From Carnegiea gigantea (lineage: Eukaryota > Streptophyta > Magnoliopsida > Caryophyllales > Cactaceae), in the NCBI GenBank assembly GCA_029747015.1, contig JAKOGI010001324.1, positions 7,501 through 71,500 of the forward strand: a stretch of 64,000 nucleotides of DNA, in the 5' to 3' direction. Every line of letters starts with the position of its first letter. Position 1 is the first letter of the stretch. A program made the position numbers and the translations under genes. Positions 13,056 through 23,821 of the stretch are shown one piece after another. Below the pieces are notes generated by a model that searched no databases, was not told the origin of the DNA, and saw only the letters and a program-made list of their open reading frames with translations.

Positions 13056-13331
13056 TCAGCAATTAAATTCTACTGATCCATTACATAAATTGATCTCAAC
13101 CCCTATGATTATTTGATTATTAACTTTGGCATGTCTAATATCACAAAGCAAAGCATAAAGGTCAATATCTTTGCCATAGTACTGTAATGGAGTAATCTGC
13201 ACTTGGACACTTTTAACATAGATATATCTATACTTTATATCTTTATTATACTTAAGGATATTTTCTAAATTAATGAGATTAACTTCACCCACTTCATACT
13301 CACAGTATTTTATTTTTAGATCTGCTTCCAT
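13056..13331 (-). pseudogene. Pararetrovirus movement-protein-like fragment (30K type)
   Basis: The 91-residue frame has YIYVKSVQVQITPL, then IYALLCD-like text (DLYALLCDIRHAKVN) and LCNGSVEFNC. A VQV...PL block, an (R/A)DxRH block and a CNGxVxF block in that order recall the movement domain of several caulimovirids. Such proteins move virions or RNA through plasmodesmata. The piece is open at both ends into stop-rich sequence, so only a segment of the domain survives. Confidence 0.55.
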
Positions 13332-13616
13332 TATTTCACATATGTACTTACTCTCTAATTAAAAGATAGATTTTTTATAGATCATATCTTTTTGAATTAT
13401 AGGAAGGACTCAATCTCCTTTGACATCTTCGTTCTTATTATCTATAATAAATTCTTCTTCTTAAACATTGCCAAGACTAATTGAACTATTTTCCATCATG
13501 TGAGTAGTTTCTTTGTTATCACTTTCTTCATATTCATCTTCCAGTACAATAAACAATTCCTTTGTTGTTTTTCAGAGCTAGATCTAGTGCTTCTTCTTCG
13601 CTGAGCTCAAAAGAAT

Positions 13617-13868
13617 CTAGACTACCCAAAGTTCCAATAAGCTCGTTATTCTTTTTATTTTTGCATTCATTTGCATAATGACCTCTTTTTCACATGCCCA
13701 ACATTTACAATTGTTTTCCCCTATAGAACAGTAAGCAGTTTTTCTAAAAAAATCTTTGCTTTTTAGGGCTCGGTTTGTTATAATACTTTCTTTCATGTTT
13801 TTCTCCTCTTTGCTTGTTAAAGCTCTTTTTCTTAAGAAATTTCCTTTTTCTTCCATTCTCAGGTTCAT
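13617..13868 (-). pseudogene. Pararetrovirus zinc-knuckle fragment, frameshifted
   Basis: The frame includes NNCKCWACEKE, the first half of a CxCxxC zinc knuckle of the kind found in caulimovirid coat proteins. The second half (glycine-histidine and last cysteine) is absent from this frame; the break falls in an A-rich run, so a small indel is the likely cause. A 23-bp tandem duplication (13853-13898) lies at the upstream edge of the frame. Confidence 0.55.
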
Positions 13869-13898
13869 TTTCCCACCATTCTCAGGTTCATTTTCCCA
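13853..13898. repeat. Perfect 23-bp tandem duplication
   Basis: The unit beginning CCATTCTCAGGTTCATTTT occurs twice head to tail (13853-13875 and 13876-13898) without a mismatch. It falls at the upstream edge of the zinc-knuckle relic. Perfect identity implies a recent event compared with the decay around it. Confidence 0.9.
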
Positions 13899-14165
13899 CT
13901 AGTGAGGACTATTCTAACAAGCTAAAAATTCTTTCCTCATTTCCTTTTGTTTTTAGAGATGAAGACATTGATAAATTGACCAATTTTCTTAAATAAGAAA
14001 TTCTTGTGCTCAAGGTAGAAAGAGAATCAATTCATTACTACAAGAGAAGTAGTAAATAGCTAAGGGCAATAATGTAAATTAACCAAAGATCAAAAGCTGA
14101 CAACGCACAAGACTTTATGCAACCTACTTTTTAAAACAACACCTCACTGTAAAAAAGAACCTTTA

Positions 14166-14539
14166 GGGCCTCCCCAGTGGTAGGCTCTCGAAGGGAAATG
14201 GAGGAGAGAGAAAGGGGGTTGAGGGAGGGACAGTTCTCCAGTGGATAGTTCAAGACAAGAAGCTTGTGAGAAGCCTCATGTAGGTGAGCTTGCTCATGGG
14301 CTTTTGCTTGCTTTTTTTAAATTTTTTAAATATTTTTAATTAGTTTTTTTAAATTCTAAAAATACAGTTGTGTATTATAAGTGAGTCTATGAGTATTATT
14401 TTATTTAGTGAGCCAATATGGTGAGTTTTTCATTGGAGAGGGGGAGGATTGTGAATAAAAAAATTAGCTCACAAACTGATGTGGCAAAGGTAGGCCCTCA
14501 CGGGTGAGCCAAAAATATGGCTCACTACTTGGAATGCTC
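14166..14539. mobile_element. PIF/Harbinger-type MITE (Tourist-like)
   Basis: A 374-bp element with imperfect inverted ends: GGGCCTCCCCAGTGGTAG at the left and, read on the other strand, GAGCATTCCAAGTAGTGAG at the right. TTA directly repeats at both borders (14163-14165 and 14540-14542), matching the TTA/TAA target preference of PIF/Harbinger elements. It has no coding capacity. Confidence 0.65.
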
Positions 14540-14542
14540 TTA

Positions 14543-15190
14543 ACTAATACAAAAATTAAAGAAAAACTTGTTGGAAATTTTCCCTTCTTATAACTTGCAC
14601 TCGACACTCAATTATGTACTCAATTTGCTAGTAAAAGCGACAAAAATATGCTAAAATGAACCTAATAATAATAGACATGAAAATCTAATTGTCTACTATT
14701 CATAGGCTCTTCCTCTCTGTGTTAGATTTAATCCTTAGTTTTTCTATTTGTTCACTTCATTTGGTATAATAATATTCTAAGTGTGAAAAAATTGATCTTT
14801 GATATCAATCATTATTTATGCAGAATTGAAAAATTAAAAATTTTGCCTGGGATTTCGACTTCTGTGTATCCAAGTGGACATGCTTCTTATTAGCAACACC
14901 TGAAATTGCTCACAAAATATAAGGCACACACGAATATGAGTTGAATATGGGTGATACTTTGTATTCTTTATATGTACCCACATAAAACCAATAAACCTAA
15001 AAAATTTGACTGGTATAGGTATATGTATGGATATAGTTATCCAAAATCCGATGGGTATGGATATGAGTATGAGTATGTAAGTAATTTTCGAAGATGGTGA
15101 TGGGTGCGGGTACAACTCAACCCGTCCTAAACTTGTCCCACTGCTATCCCTATAGGCCTGCCTAAAAACACTTAAGAACATTATAAATGA
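14543..15190. other. Non-coding spacer
   Basis: No gene or motif I can support. The minus-strand open frame at 14834-15181 has no recognisable domain. The text around 15000-15110 is a run of short GGTATGGATATGAGTATG-like repeats, a degenerate low-complexity tract. Confidence 0.5.
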
Positions 15191-15202
15191 AGGCTACATA
15201 AA

Positions 15203-16058
15203 GGCCCTGTTTAGCAATTAGAGGCTATATAAAGGCCCTGTTTGCCAATCAGTTGTTAACTATTAGCTGTTAACTGATAATATCAATTGTTTCTTAGCTG
15301 TTTCTAAGAAAAGTATTTGATAAAATTAGTTGTTTCTAATGAACTACTTGGCAAAATTTCACTTATGCTCATAACATAATTTTACTTTTTTTTAACAATA
15401 CAATTATTCTTATTACATATTTATTTTTTTCCAACATGAATTATGAATTATAAATTGTGACTTATGAAATATATAGAATTACATTTATATCTTCACCCTA
15501 ATTTAATATTTATTATCACAATATTTTTGTTTAACAATAAGTTAATTTCATTTTTAGTAATAATTGAAATTTATATGACATAATAATATTTAGAACATTG
15601 TACATCTCAAAATACTAATTAACCTACATTATTTATTAAAATTAAGAAAATATTTAACTTAAAATTATTAATTTTTTGGATACAAATCCTCATAGATGAC
15701 CTCCTTCTCTAAGTTATGGAGTTGAATGAGGAGGGAAGTGAAGAAGAGAAAGAAGTTAGAACAAGCAAAATGAATGGATGAGTATCTTATTAGCAAAAAA
15801 TTAGGGGTTTTATTTTGAATATCATTGAATGTAATTGATAAAAAGAAATGACAATATGGTAATTTTGATGTTAAATAGTAAAAAACTCTTGGCAAAAGCT
15901 CATCCAAAGAGCTTTTACAAATGAGCTTTTTGGTTACAAAAAGCTAATACAAAATGTTATTTAACCAAATACCGCAAAGAGTTTTTTGACCAAGTTCAAA
16001 TAGCTAATATCCTCAAAAACTTTTTTTGGCTCCAAGAAGCTCTTAACCAAACAGGGCC
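15203..16058. mobile_element. Non-autonomous DNA transposon with GGCCCTGTTT inverted ends
   Basis: The left end reads GGCCCTGTTTGCCAATCAG (from 15234), and the right end, on the other strand, reads GGCCCTGTTTGGTTAAGAG. The left end is preceded by a second partial copy: a 31-bp tandem duplication puts another GGCCCTGTTT at 15203. The interior is AT-rich without a transposase. The superfamily is unclear; no clean target duplication beyond AAA is visible. Confidence 0.55.
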
Positions 16059-16637
16059 AAAGTACATATTCAAAACTTGTGATTGCCAAAGTTTTTCTTC
16101 TCCTTAACAGATGTGATCTGTATTAACTTAGATTTACAGTTTTTAAGAATGTAATTAATTTGCATATCCCCATGATAGTAGGACCAGCTAACATAATACT
16201 TGTATAATCTTCACTTTTCCCAAGAGGAATGCATTATTATAACCTATAATTTAAGTTACTCGTATTCATATACAATTAACATACATTAATTATAATTCTA
16301 CATTTTCTCGAGGAAATTGAGTAAGGAGGATTGATTATGTATGTAATTGTATTATGTTGGATGCAACAACTCTCAATTCATCCATCATTTGCATGGAAAT
16401 ATGATAACGTTTCTATCCTCTCTTTTTTTGGGGGCAGGGGTTGGGGGGAGAGGGGTTTGTTTTCCAATGGATTGGCTTTACTGTCACAGACTCACGAACA
16501 CACAAAAGTTTACAATAATGAATATTCTACAAATTTTCCTTCAATTTCACCTAATTATATATACTGATCATCATACTCTATGCATTATGTGTTCAATAAG
16601 TTAATCTAAAAAGATTGCATGCAACAAAAAGAGATAT
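16059..16637. other. Non-coding spacer with a G-rich tract
   Basis: No gene is seen. The plus-strand open frames near 16331-16604 run through a G-rich tract and show no domain. The main feature is the four G-runs at 16430-16455. Confidence 0.5.
16430..16455 (+). other. G-quadruplex-forming motif
   Basis: Four G-runs of 5, 4, 6 and 4 bases are separated by loops of only 2, 2 and 3 bases and preceded by a run of seven T. This far exceeds the usual G3 with loops up to 7 rule. It lies about 180 bp upstream of the 5' LTR of the copia element. Confidence 0.75.
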
Positions 16638-17721
16638 TGTTGACTTACTTAGTAACCACAATGATTTTGATGAAACACAAAATTAGTGACTTAGTTGTTG
16701 CATTAAAAAGATGCAATGCATACTAATATAGTCATAAAGAAATTATGAAGAAAATATAAAAGATTGCATGCATCTCAAATTTATTTGGTGATATCAAAGA
16801 TTGAATGCATATCACATTTATTTGATTCGAAATATTGTATGCAATATTATTTAAAGGCAAAGATATCATAAGATTAATTATGCATGCTAGGCAAGAGACA
16901 ATCTGGAAAATATTATTCAAATAAAAAGGATTTTATTTGATTAAACGATTCTATCCTTGGTTCTAGCCATGACAAAATATTGTCCTTATTTGATTGGAAT
17001 ATTCTAGTAATATTACTTGATTGGAATATTCTTTTTGAATTTCAAACTTGATCTCATAAATATTATATTGCATGATTTTATTTTGTTGCAACATAATAAA
17101 TTTTGTTGCCAAGCTTCAAAGAGATTCAAGGGAAGAGATTGTGAGCATATACTTTCTTATTGGAGAAGATCACAAGATAAAATCAGAATATCTTTGATGA
17201 GACACTTCCTTATTGGATGATGGGAGTCACAACTTGCAAGGCAATAAATACTTATCACAAGAGCAAGAGCAAGATCATCCAAAAAAGTGAAAAGGAGCAT
17301 TGAGACATACACTCTGTTATCATACTGAGCTTTGTATTGAAATCAAAAGAATTGAGTTATACTGAGCATTGAATTATAATCAAAAGACTTGAGAGATCTT
17401 GAGGAATTCTTATTAAGGAGTGAACGAAGGAGTTGGTGTGAGGTCACAACTCCTCTCAAACTTAAATCAGTGGTTGATTTAAGTAGTTGGGATTTTTAAA
17501 ATGTGGTACTCTGAAAGAAACTGTGAAGGTTCATCTTAATAAGAAAAGTAGAGCATTGAATCCTAGAGTTGGATAACTCTAAGCGGGGATTAAGCCTGAT
17601 TGAGGCCCAACCTCGTTAAAATATCCTTGCGCATTATCTCCATTTAAATTCTGCATTTTGATTTCAGCTTTAATTTTTGCGATCACCCTATTCACCCCCT
17701 CTAGGGCGATCTAAGTCTTCA
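16638..17721 (+). repeat. 5' LTR of the copia element
   Basis: 1084 bp, starting TGTTGACTTAC and ending CTAAGTCTTCA. It matches the 3' LTR at 25644-27252 once the RTE insertion is removed. Where the 3' LTR has a canonical TATA box, this copy reads GGCAATAAATAC (17240-17250). Confidence 0.92.
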
Positions 17722-17723
17722 AT

Positions 17724-17735
17724 TGGTATCAGAGC
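17724..17735 (+). other. Primer-binding site (initiator Met tRNA)
   Basis: TGGTATCAGAGC lies two bases inside the end of the 5' LTR. It is the standard site where the 3' end of the initiator methionine tRNA primes minus-strand cDNA synthesis in plant copia elements. Confidence 0.95.
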
Positions 17736-17780
17736 TAGTCCCACACTTCTTTTGACTTAACAGTCAAGTGGGTGACGATC

Positions 17781-19492
17781 ATGGCCTTATCAGGAGACGT
17801 TAATATTGAAAAACGCTCTACTGTTAGACCTCTCCTATTTAAAAGAACAAATTTTTCTTATTGGAAAAATGCGATGTAAATTTTTATTGAATCAACTGAC
17901 ATGGAATTATGGGAAATTGTGAACAATGGCCCTTACACTATTCCTAAGGTCAAAAACGACAAGGGTGAAATGATTAATAAACCTAAAGATCAGTATACGA
18001 GTGCTGACTGGGAAAAACTTACAAAAAATTCTAGAGCTAAGCATATTCTTTATTGTGGTTTGGATGCTAACGAATATAATCGGATTTCTGCCTGTGATAC
18101 AGCTAAGCAAATCTGGAACAAGCTGATTGTTACATATGAAGGGACAAGCCAAGTCCGTGAAACCAAAATGAATATGTTCATACATCAATATGAACTACTC
18201 AAAATGCAGACAGATGAATCGATAAAAGACATGTTTACATGATTCACGGACATTACAAATAAATCTAAAGTCACTTGGGAAAACTTATACAAATGAGGAA
18301 ATGGTGAGAAAGACCCTCCGATGTCTTCCAAAGAACAAGTGGGGACCGAAGGTCACCATAATTGAGGAGGCTCAAGATCTCAAGAAGTTGGAACGAGACG
18401 ATCTTCTAGGAAAACTCTTGACACACGAGATTCATCTCAAAGAAGACGATGGAGAAAGCTCAAAGAAAGGAATAGCCTTAAAGGCTATTCAAGAAGATTA
18501 CACATCAGAGGAGGAAGAACCCAACGACAATAATGATGAGGCCTTCTCACTGATCATTCGAGGCCTCAACAAAATGCGGGTAAAGAAAAAATTTAATCAA
18601 CGAGGATTCAACTCAAAGGGACCCTCATTAAAAAGAAATGGAAAATTCTCCAAAGGTAAGTTCTCTCATAAAGACAATACTAACGTTAGCTCTTGTTATG
18701 GATGTGGCATACCAGGACACTTGCTGAAGGATTGTCAACTAATCCAAAAGAAAGGAGAATCACGAAGATTCAAGAAGAAAGATAGTAAGAGAGCAATGAT
18801 CGCAGCTTGGAGCGATAGCGACACCAGTGAAAGTGAAAGCGATGGAGAACACACCTCCAACATATGTCTCGTGGCAAAGGAAGTACAAAATGATGAAAGA
18901 TCTGAGTACGAAAGTACCGACGAGGTAGATATATAAGCTCTCTAGGAATGTTCTAAAGAAGAATTAATCAATGCTTTAGTTAGTTTTGCTAAACTTGAAT
19001 GGAAATATCTATCTCAATATAAAGGTGTCAAAAAGAATGTTCAAGATTTGAATCTAAAGAATATGGCTCTTGAAAAATCAAACACTGACCTTCAAGCTGA
19101 AGTTAGGAACCTAGAAACCAAAAAATAAGGAGTTACAAGCCAAATGTGATGAAGATCACAAAATAATCCTAAAATTTACACAAGGTCAAGAAAACTTGGA
19201 TAAGTTGCTTTGTACCCAAAGAGCATCATTTAATAAAGAAGGAATTGGATATAACCATGCAAACAAAAAGAAAACCTATAAAAACTTCTTTGTTAAATCC
19301 ACTCCACATGAAAAGGATGCAAAAACATGTAGTTATTACCCTAAGATTAGACATACTACATATTCTCGCTCATTTGAGAAACCACCTACTAGAATTGTTC
19401 AAATATGGGTTCCCAAGGGAACAAGACCCCCTAACTTGGTAGATAATGATTTTGAAGTCCGATTTAAAGCCAAAGGAGGTAGAAAGGTTTGA
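17781..19492 (+). pseudogene. gag: Copia gag, interrupted
   Basis: The frame starts at ATG 17781 shortly after the primer-binding site. It reads as a copia gag: an N-terminal SYWKNAM segment, an IWNKLIVTYEGTSQV block of the UBN2 type, then a basic RNA-binding part with a CCHC zinc knuckle (CYGCGIPGHLLKDC, near 18694-18735) and a Ser/Asp/Glu-rich stretch. Gag would form the virus-like particle that packages element RNA. Stops lie at 17877 (TAA), 18240 (TGA), 18934 (TAA) and 18943 (TAG). The frame shifts near 18262 and again in the A-run before 19126. The last part (19196-19492) runs in the same frame as the protease. The long acidic tail after the knuckle fits Sirevirus gag. Confidence 0.85.
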
Positions 19493-19507
19493 TTTCCTGT
19501 TTTGTAG

Positions 19508-20986
19508 GTGTGCTTGAAATCCGGGAAAGATCTATGGTACCTTGATAGCGGATGTTCAACGCACATAAGCGGCAATGCCTCATTATTTACTGAAATCAAA
19601 AATAAAGAATGTGGAAGCGTTACATTCGGAGACAAAGGTATAGGCAAAATAATCGGTGTTGGAAAGATCGGTAAAGATTCTTCCAACTCTATTGATAATG
19701 TCTATCTTGTCGATGGCTTGAAGTTTAATCTTTTAAGCATATCTCAATTATGTGACAAGGGAAACCTTGTAACATTTAACTCAACAAACTGCATTGTCAA
19801 AAATAAGAAATCGGAAAAAATTACCCTTCATGGACCTAGAATAGATAATGTTTATGCAATTGATATCGATAATATCCCCCCACAAAACCTATCATGTTTT
19901 AAAGCATCACAACATGAGGATAAATGGTTATGGCATCGAAGACTGGGTCATGCTAGCATGCATACCATTAAGAAACTGGCTAAAAAAGAATTAGTAAGAG
20001 GTCTTCCTAAATGTAATTTTGAATATGATCATATATGTGATGCATGTGCTAAAGGAAAACAGGTTTGTAGCTCCTTCAAGTCAAAAAATAACATTAGCAC
20101 ATCTAGACCTTTGGAGCTTCTGCATATAGACTTATGTGGGCCTATACCTATACAAAGTTTAGGACATAGTAAGTACATTCTTGTGATTGTTGATGACTAT
20201 TCCCGCTTCACATGGGTCTCTTTTTTAAAGGAAAAGAAGGAAGCTTTTAAAGAATTTTCTAAACTCTGTAAACAATTACAAATTTACAAAAATTCACCAA
20301 TCGTGTTCATAAGAAGCGACCATGGTAGAGAATTTGATCAAAAAGAGTTTACTGAATTTTGTAGCAATTATGGAATTGCTCACAATTTTTCAGCTCCACG
20401 CACACCTCAACAAAATGGTGTAGTTGAAAGGAAAAATCGTACTTTAGAAGATATGGCTCGCACTATGATGTGTGAGAGCAATGTCCCTCAAAGTTTTTGG
20501 GCCGAAGCTGTAAACACCGCTAATTATGTCCTAAATCGATGCTTAATTAGACCAATCTTGAAAAGAACTCCTTATGAACTATTTGAAGGCAGTCGACCTA
20601 ACATTTCTTACTTTTGACCATTTGGATGTAAATGTTTTGTTCACAACAATGGTAAGAATAATCTAGGAAAATTTGATGCTAGAAGTGACGAAGGAATTTT
20701 TGTGGGATATTCTATGCATAGTGAGGCATACAGAATTTATAACAAACGCACTAAAAGCATCGAAGAAAGCATTCATGTGATTTTTGATGAATCAAATGAT
20801 GGTGTGTTAAGTGACTCCATAGTAGAGAATCTTAGCTTGTTCAAGCATAGTGATGATGAAGAAGAGGCACCAAAGGAAGTAAATCCTGGCGTTCAGCAAC
20901 TACTAGAGGTACCTCCCCGTCTCAAGAAGAAGAGGAACCCACAAATGAAGAAATTTCTACACCTGAAGCACCGCGCCATGAGGTAA
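19508..20986 (+). pseudogene. pol: Copia protease and integrase, interrupted
   Basis: Near its start the frame shows the aspartic protease site LWYLDSGCSTHISG. The integrase zinc-binding region (KWLWHRRLGHAS, then CDACAKGKQ) and the catalytic core follow: HIDLCGPI with the first Asp, FIRSDHGREF with the second, and QQNGVVERKNRT with the Glu. These act in polyprotein cleavage and cDNA insertion. A TAG precedes the protease at 19505. A TGA interrupts at 20615-20617, after which the same frame continues (FGCKCFVHNN, FVGYSMHSEAYRIYN) to 20986. The frame then shifts near 20915 to join RT. The catalytic residues are intact; the product is not. Confidence 0.9.
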
Positions 20987-21054
20987 CTCGAAGGAATTTT
21001 AAATACAAGTCATATCACCCAATAGACAACCTCTTAACAGATATATCCACAGGG

Positions 21055-22644
21055 GTGAGAACTCGGTCATCCTTGCATAATTTTTGTGCTTTCTTTGCTT
21101 TTGTGTCACACATAGAACCAAGAAATCATTTAGAAGCACTTGGTGATTCAAATTGGATTAATGCCATGCAAGACGAGTTAAATCAATTTGAACGAAACCA
21201 AGTCTGGACACTCACGTCTAGACCAAGCAACCATTTGGTTATAGGAACAAAATGGGTCTTTAGAAATAAATTAGACGAAGCCGGGAATGTTATAAGAAAT
21301 AAAGCAAGATTAGTAGCTAAAGGGTACAACCAAGAAGAAGGTATTGATTTTGATGAAACCTTTGCCCCTGTTGCATGACTAGAGGCCATACGAATACTAT
21401 TGGCTTTTGCCTCATACATGAACATGAAACTCTATCAAATGGATATAAAATGTGCCTTCCTAAATGGCTACTTACAAGAAGAAGTCTATGTAGAACGACC
21501 TCCCGGTTTTGAAAATCCCGACTTTCCTGATCATGTCTATAAACTTCAAAAGGCTCTCTATGGTCTCAAACAAGCTCCTAGGGCTTGGTACGAGCGATTG
21601 AGCAAATTTCTCTTAGATCATAATTTTAAGAGAGGACTTATTGATAAAACACTATTCACCAAAATAGAAGGAGATGATCTTATAGTCATCCAAATTTATG
21701 TAGATGACATACTTTTTGGAGATACAAACACCTCTCTATGTGAAGAATTTTCCAATCTTAGGAGAAAAGAATTTGAAATAAGCATGATGGGAGAACTAAC
21801 ATTCTTCTTAGGTCTTCAAATTAAACAATGCCAAGATGGTATATTCATTAATCAAAGCAAATACGTTAATGAACTCCTAAAGAAATACAAAATGGATCAA
21901 GCTAAGCATGCTAAGACTCCTATGGCTACAAATGAAAAATTAGACCTTGACCAAGATGGAAAACCAGTTAGTGAGAAGGTCTATCGAGGCATGATTGGAT
22001 CACTGTTGTATCTTATAACTAGTTGTCCAAACATTATATTTAGTGTCTGCTTATGTGCTCGATTTCAGGCCTCACCTAAAGAATCTCATTTAACTTGTGT
22101 GAAATGGATTTTAAGATACCTAGTAGGGACTAAAAATCTAGGACTATGGTACCCTCGAGGGAGAGATTTTTCTTTAGTGGGATATACTGATGCAAACTAT
22201 GCAGGATATAAAGTCGATAGAAAAAGTACATCAAGCACTTGTCAGTTTCTTGGGCCAAGCCTAGTTTCAGGGCATTCCAAGAAACAAAATTATGTCGCAC
22301 TTTTGACGGCAGAAGCAGAATACATCGCTGCTGGCGCCTACTGTGCACAACTACTTTGGATAATGCAGCAATTACGAGATTTTGGCATAAATCTCAAAGA
22401 AGTTCCAATTAAATGCAATAATAAAAGTGCTATCAATATCACAAAAAATCTAGTTCAACATTCTCGAACCAAGCATATAGAGGTACGTCATCATTTTATT
22501 CGAGATCATGTTGAAAAAGAACATATCACCTTAGCTTTTGTACCTACAGACTCTCAACTAGCTGATATTTTTACAAAACCATTAAGCGAAGATCGATTCA
22601 ATTTTATTCGACATGAACTTGGAATGCTAAATCTTGATGCATAA
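21055..22644 (+). pseudogene. pol: Copia reverse transcriptase and RNase H, one internal stop
   Basis: The RT begins with [19 protein letters not shown] and continues [11 protein letters not shown] and [22 protein letters not shown] at 21376-21378 interrupts after TFAPVA, and the same frame resumes. The catalytic box IYVDDILFG is intact, as are the ALYGLKQAPRAWYERL and GSLLYLI blocks. RNase H follows with GYTDANYAG, the TAEAEYIAA block, HSRTKHIEVRHHFIRD and LADIFTKPL, and ends at TAA 22644. Together they copy element RNA into cDNA and remove the RNA strand. Only one stop breaks almost 1.6 kb, so this is the best-preserved part of the element. Confidence 0.93.
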
Positions 22645-22656
22645 ATTGAGGGGGAG
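22645..22656 (+). other. Polypurine-tract-like motif 1
   Basis: ATTGAGGGGGAG directly follows the RNase H stop. Copia elements without a 3' accessory gene have their polypurine tract here. In this element it is the first of three such tracts, matching the multiplied tracts reported for Sireviruses. Confidence 0.6.
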
Positions 22657-23821
22657 CCCTCTCTTATTACTAACCTTGTTCGCTAAGTGAAAATTCAGAA
22701 ATCAATGCTTTTTTTTTTTTTTTTTGGGCATCTTTTGAATGTATCGATTCCTATAAGACCATTATTGGCCATACTGAATCAGCAATGACGTACGACACTT
22801 AATTCTAATGACTCGGCATGAAAATTTCATTTCAATGCCTTGAGGTGAATTTATTACACAACAAATTGAGCAAACTTGATAGAAGAAAATTCCTTCATAA
22901 TTTTCCTTCTATCAAAAGTCAACAGGGTTTATCTTAACTATTTCAAATCTGTTCTTGATAATTTTACCAAAATCTCTCTCCCTAACTTGAGCAAAAATTT
23001 ATTTTTTTAAAAAAATTTATTTTTTAAAAAAAAGAAAAAGGAAAGAAAAAACACAACAACAACCAAAAAAACAAAAACAAATACCCAGCCCTTCCACCAT
23101 CGAAGTCAAACGTCACCAGTCAAACAGTGCCTTATCTCTTCCTTCAACACTTGACCGTCAATGCAACACTTCTCCGTAAACATACAGGGTTAACCAACAC
23201 CTTAACGCAAGTTACCCTCCTTTCTCGTCCCGCTCTTCTTCTGGAGCCATTTCTTGAATTCTTCAGCAGCCTCTGCTTTTTCCCCATCATTTTTCGCGAT
23301 CCAGCCCATCGACCACTCAGACCCACCATGCTCCAGTGCACCAACTCGCTCCACCATTCGACCCTTTCATGACCCGGCCGCACACCCCCAAAGCCCAGCA
23401 CCGAATTCAAACTCCCTGCTTCGTCCCACCATTGTTGCCTGCCCATTCTGCTTTCAAAAACAGCACTGACAACCCTCCAGCCTCCCCATTCCGGTTGCCC
23501 ACGTTCATCTACTAATAAGTCACGAACCTTAACTGCCCTTTGTCCAGATTTCTTCCAAATTCAACGAATCTGAGCTTTTCCAAAAATAAACACCATGGTT
23601 GCAACTTCCCAAATTTGCCCAACCTTCCATAATTCCGAACCCCAAAAAACCTTTAGATCTCAACCTTGCCATATCTCAGAAATCTCTCCACTTTTCATAA
23701 CCTCAACACCCCCAGACTCCATAAAATCGACCTCCTCTCGATCTCTCCTCCACAGCTTCTCTCACAGCCCTCATCCCCCTCAGCACTGGTTCCTATACCC
23801 AGCTGCCCTCCACTCCCCACA
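22657..23821 (+). other. Element interior without a coding frame
   Basis: This 1.2-kb stretch separates the RNase H end from the accessory frame. It begins AT-rich with a 20-base T-run (22709-22728) and becomes C-rich towards 23100-23800. Several overlapping open frames there (for example 23127-23469 and 23595-23891) are short, Pro/Ser-rich by composition and lack motifs. It probably acts as the untranslated leader of the accessory frame. Confidence 0.5.

Larger units (their letters stand above)
9250..14000 (-). mobile_element. Endogenous pararetrovirus relic (Caulimoviridae-like)
   Basis: Minus-strand fragments of a caulimovirid polyprotein are scattered over about 4.7 kb: a zinc-knuckle-like piece (13.6-13.9 kb), a piece resembling the 30K movement protein (13.06-13.33 kb), an unassigned piece (12.4-12.7 kb), reverse-transcriptase pieces (10.9-11.5 kb) and a C-terminal piece (9.3-9.6 kb). 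They lie in different frames separated by stops, so no functional product is possible. Such integrated copies are common in plant genomes and arise without a viral integrase. The zinc-knuckle piece lies upstream of the movement-like piece, the reverse of the usual order, which suggests rearrangement. The genus cannot be set by eye. Confidence 0.65.
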
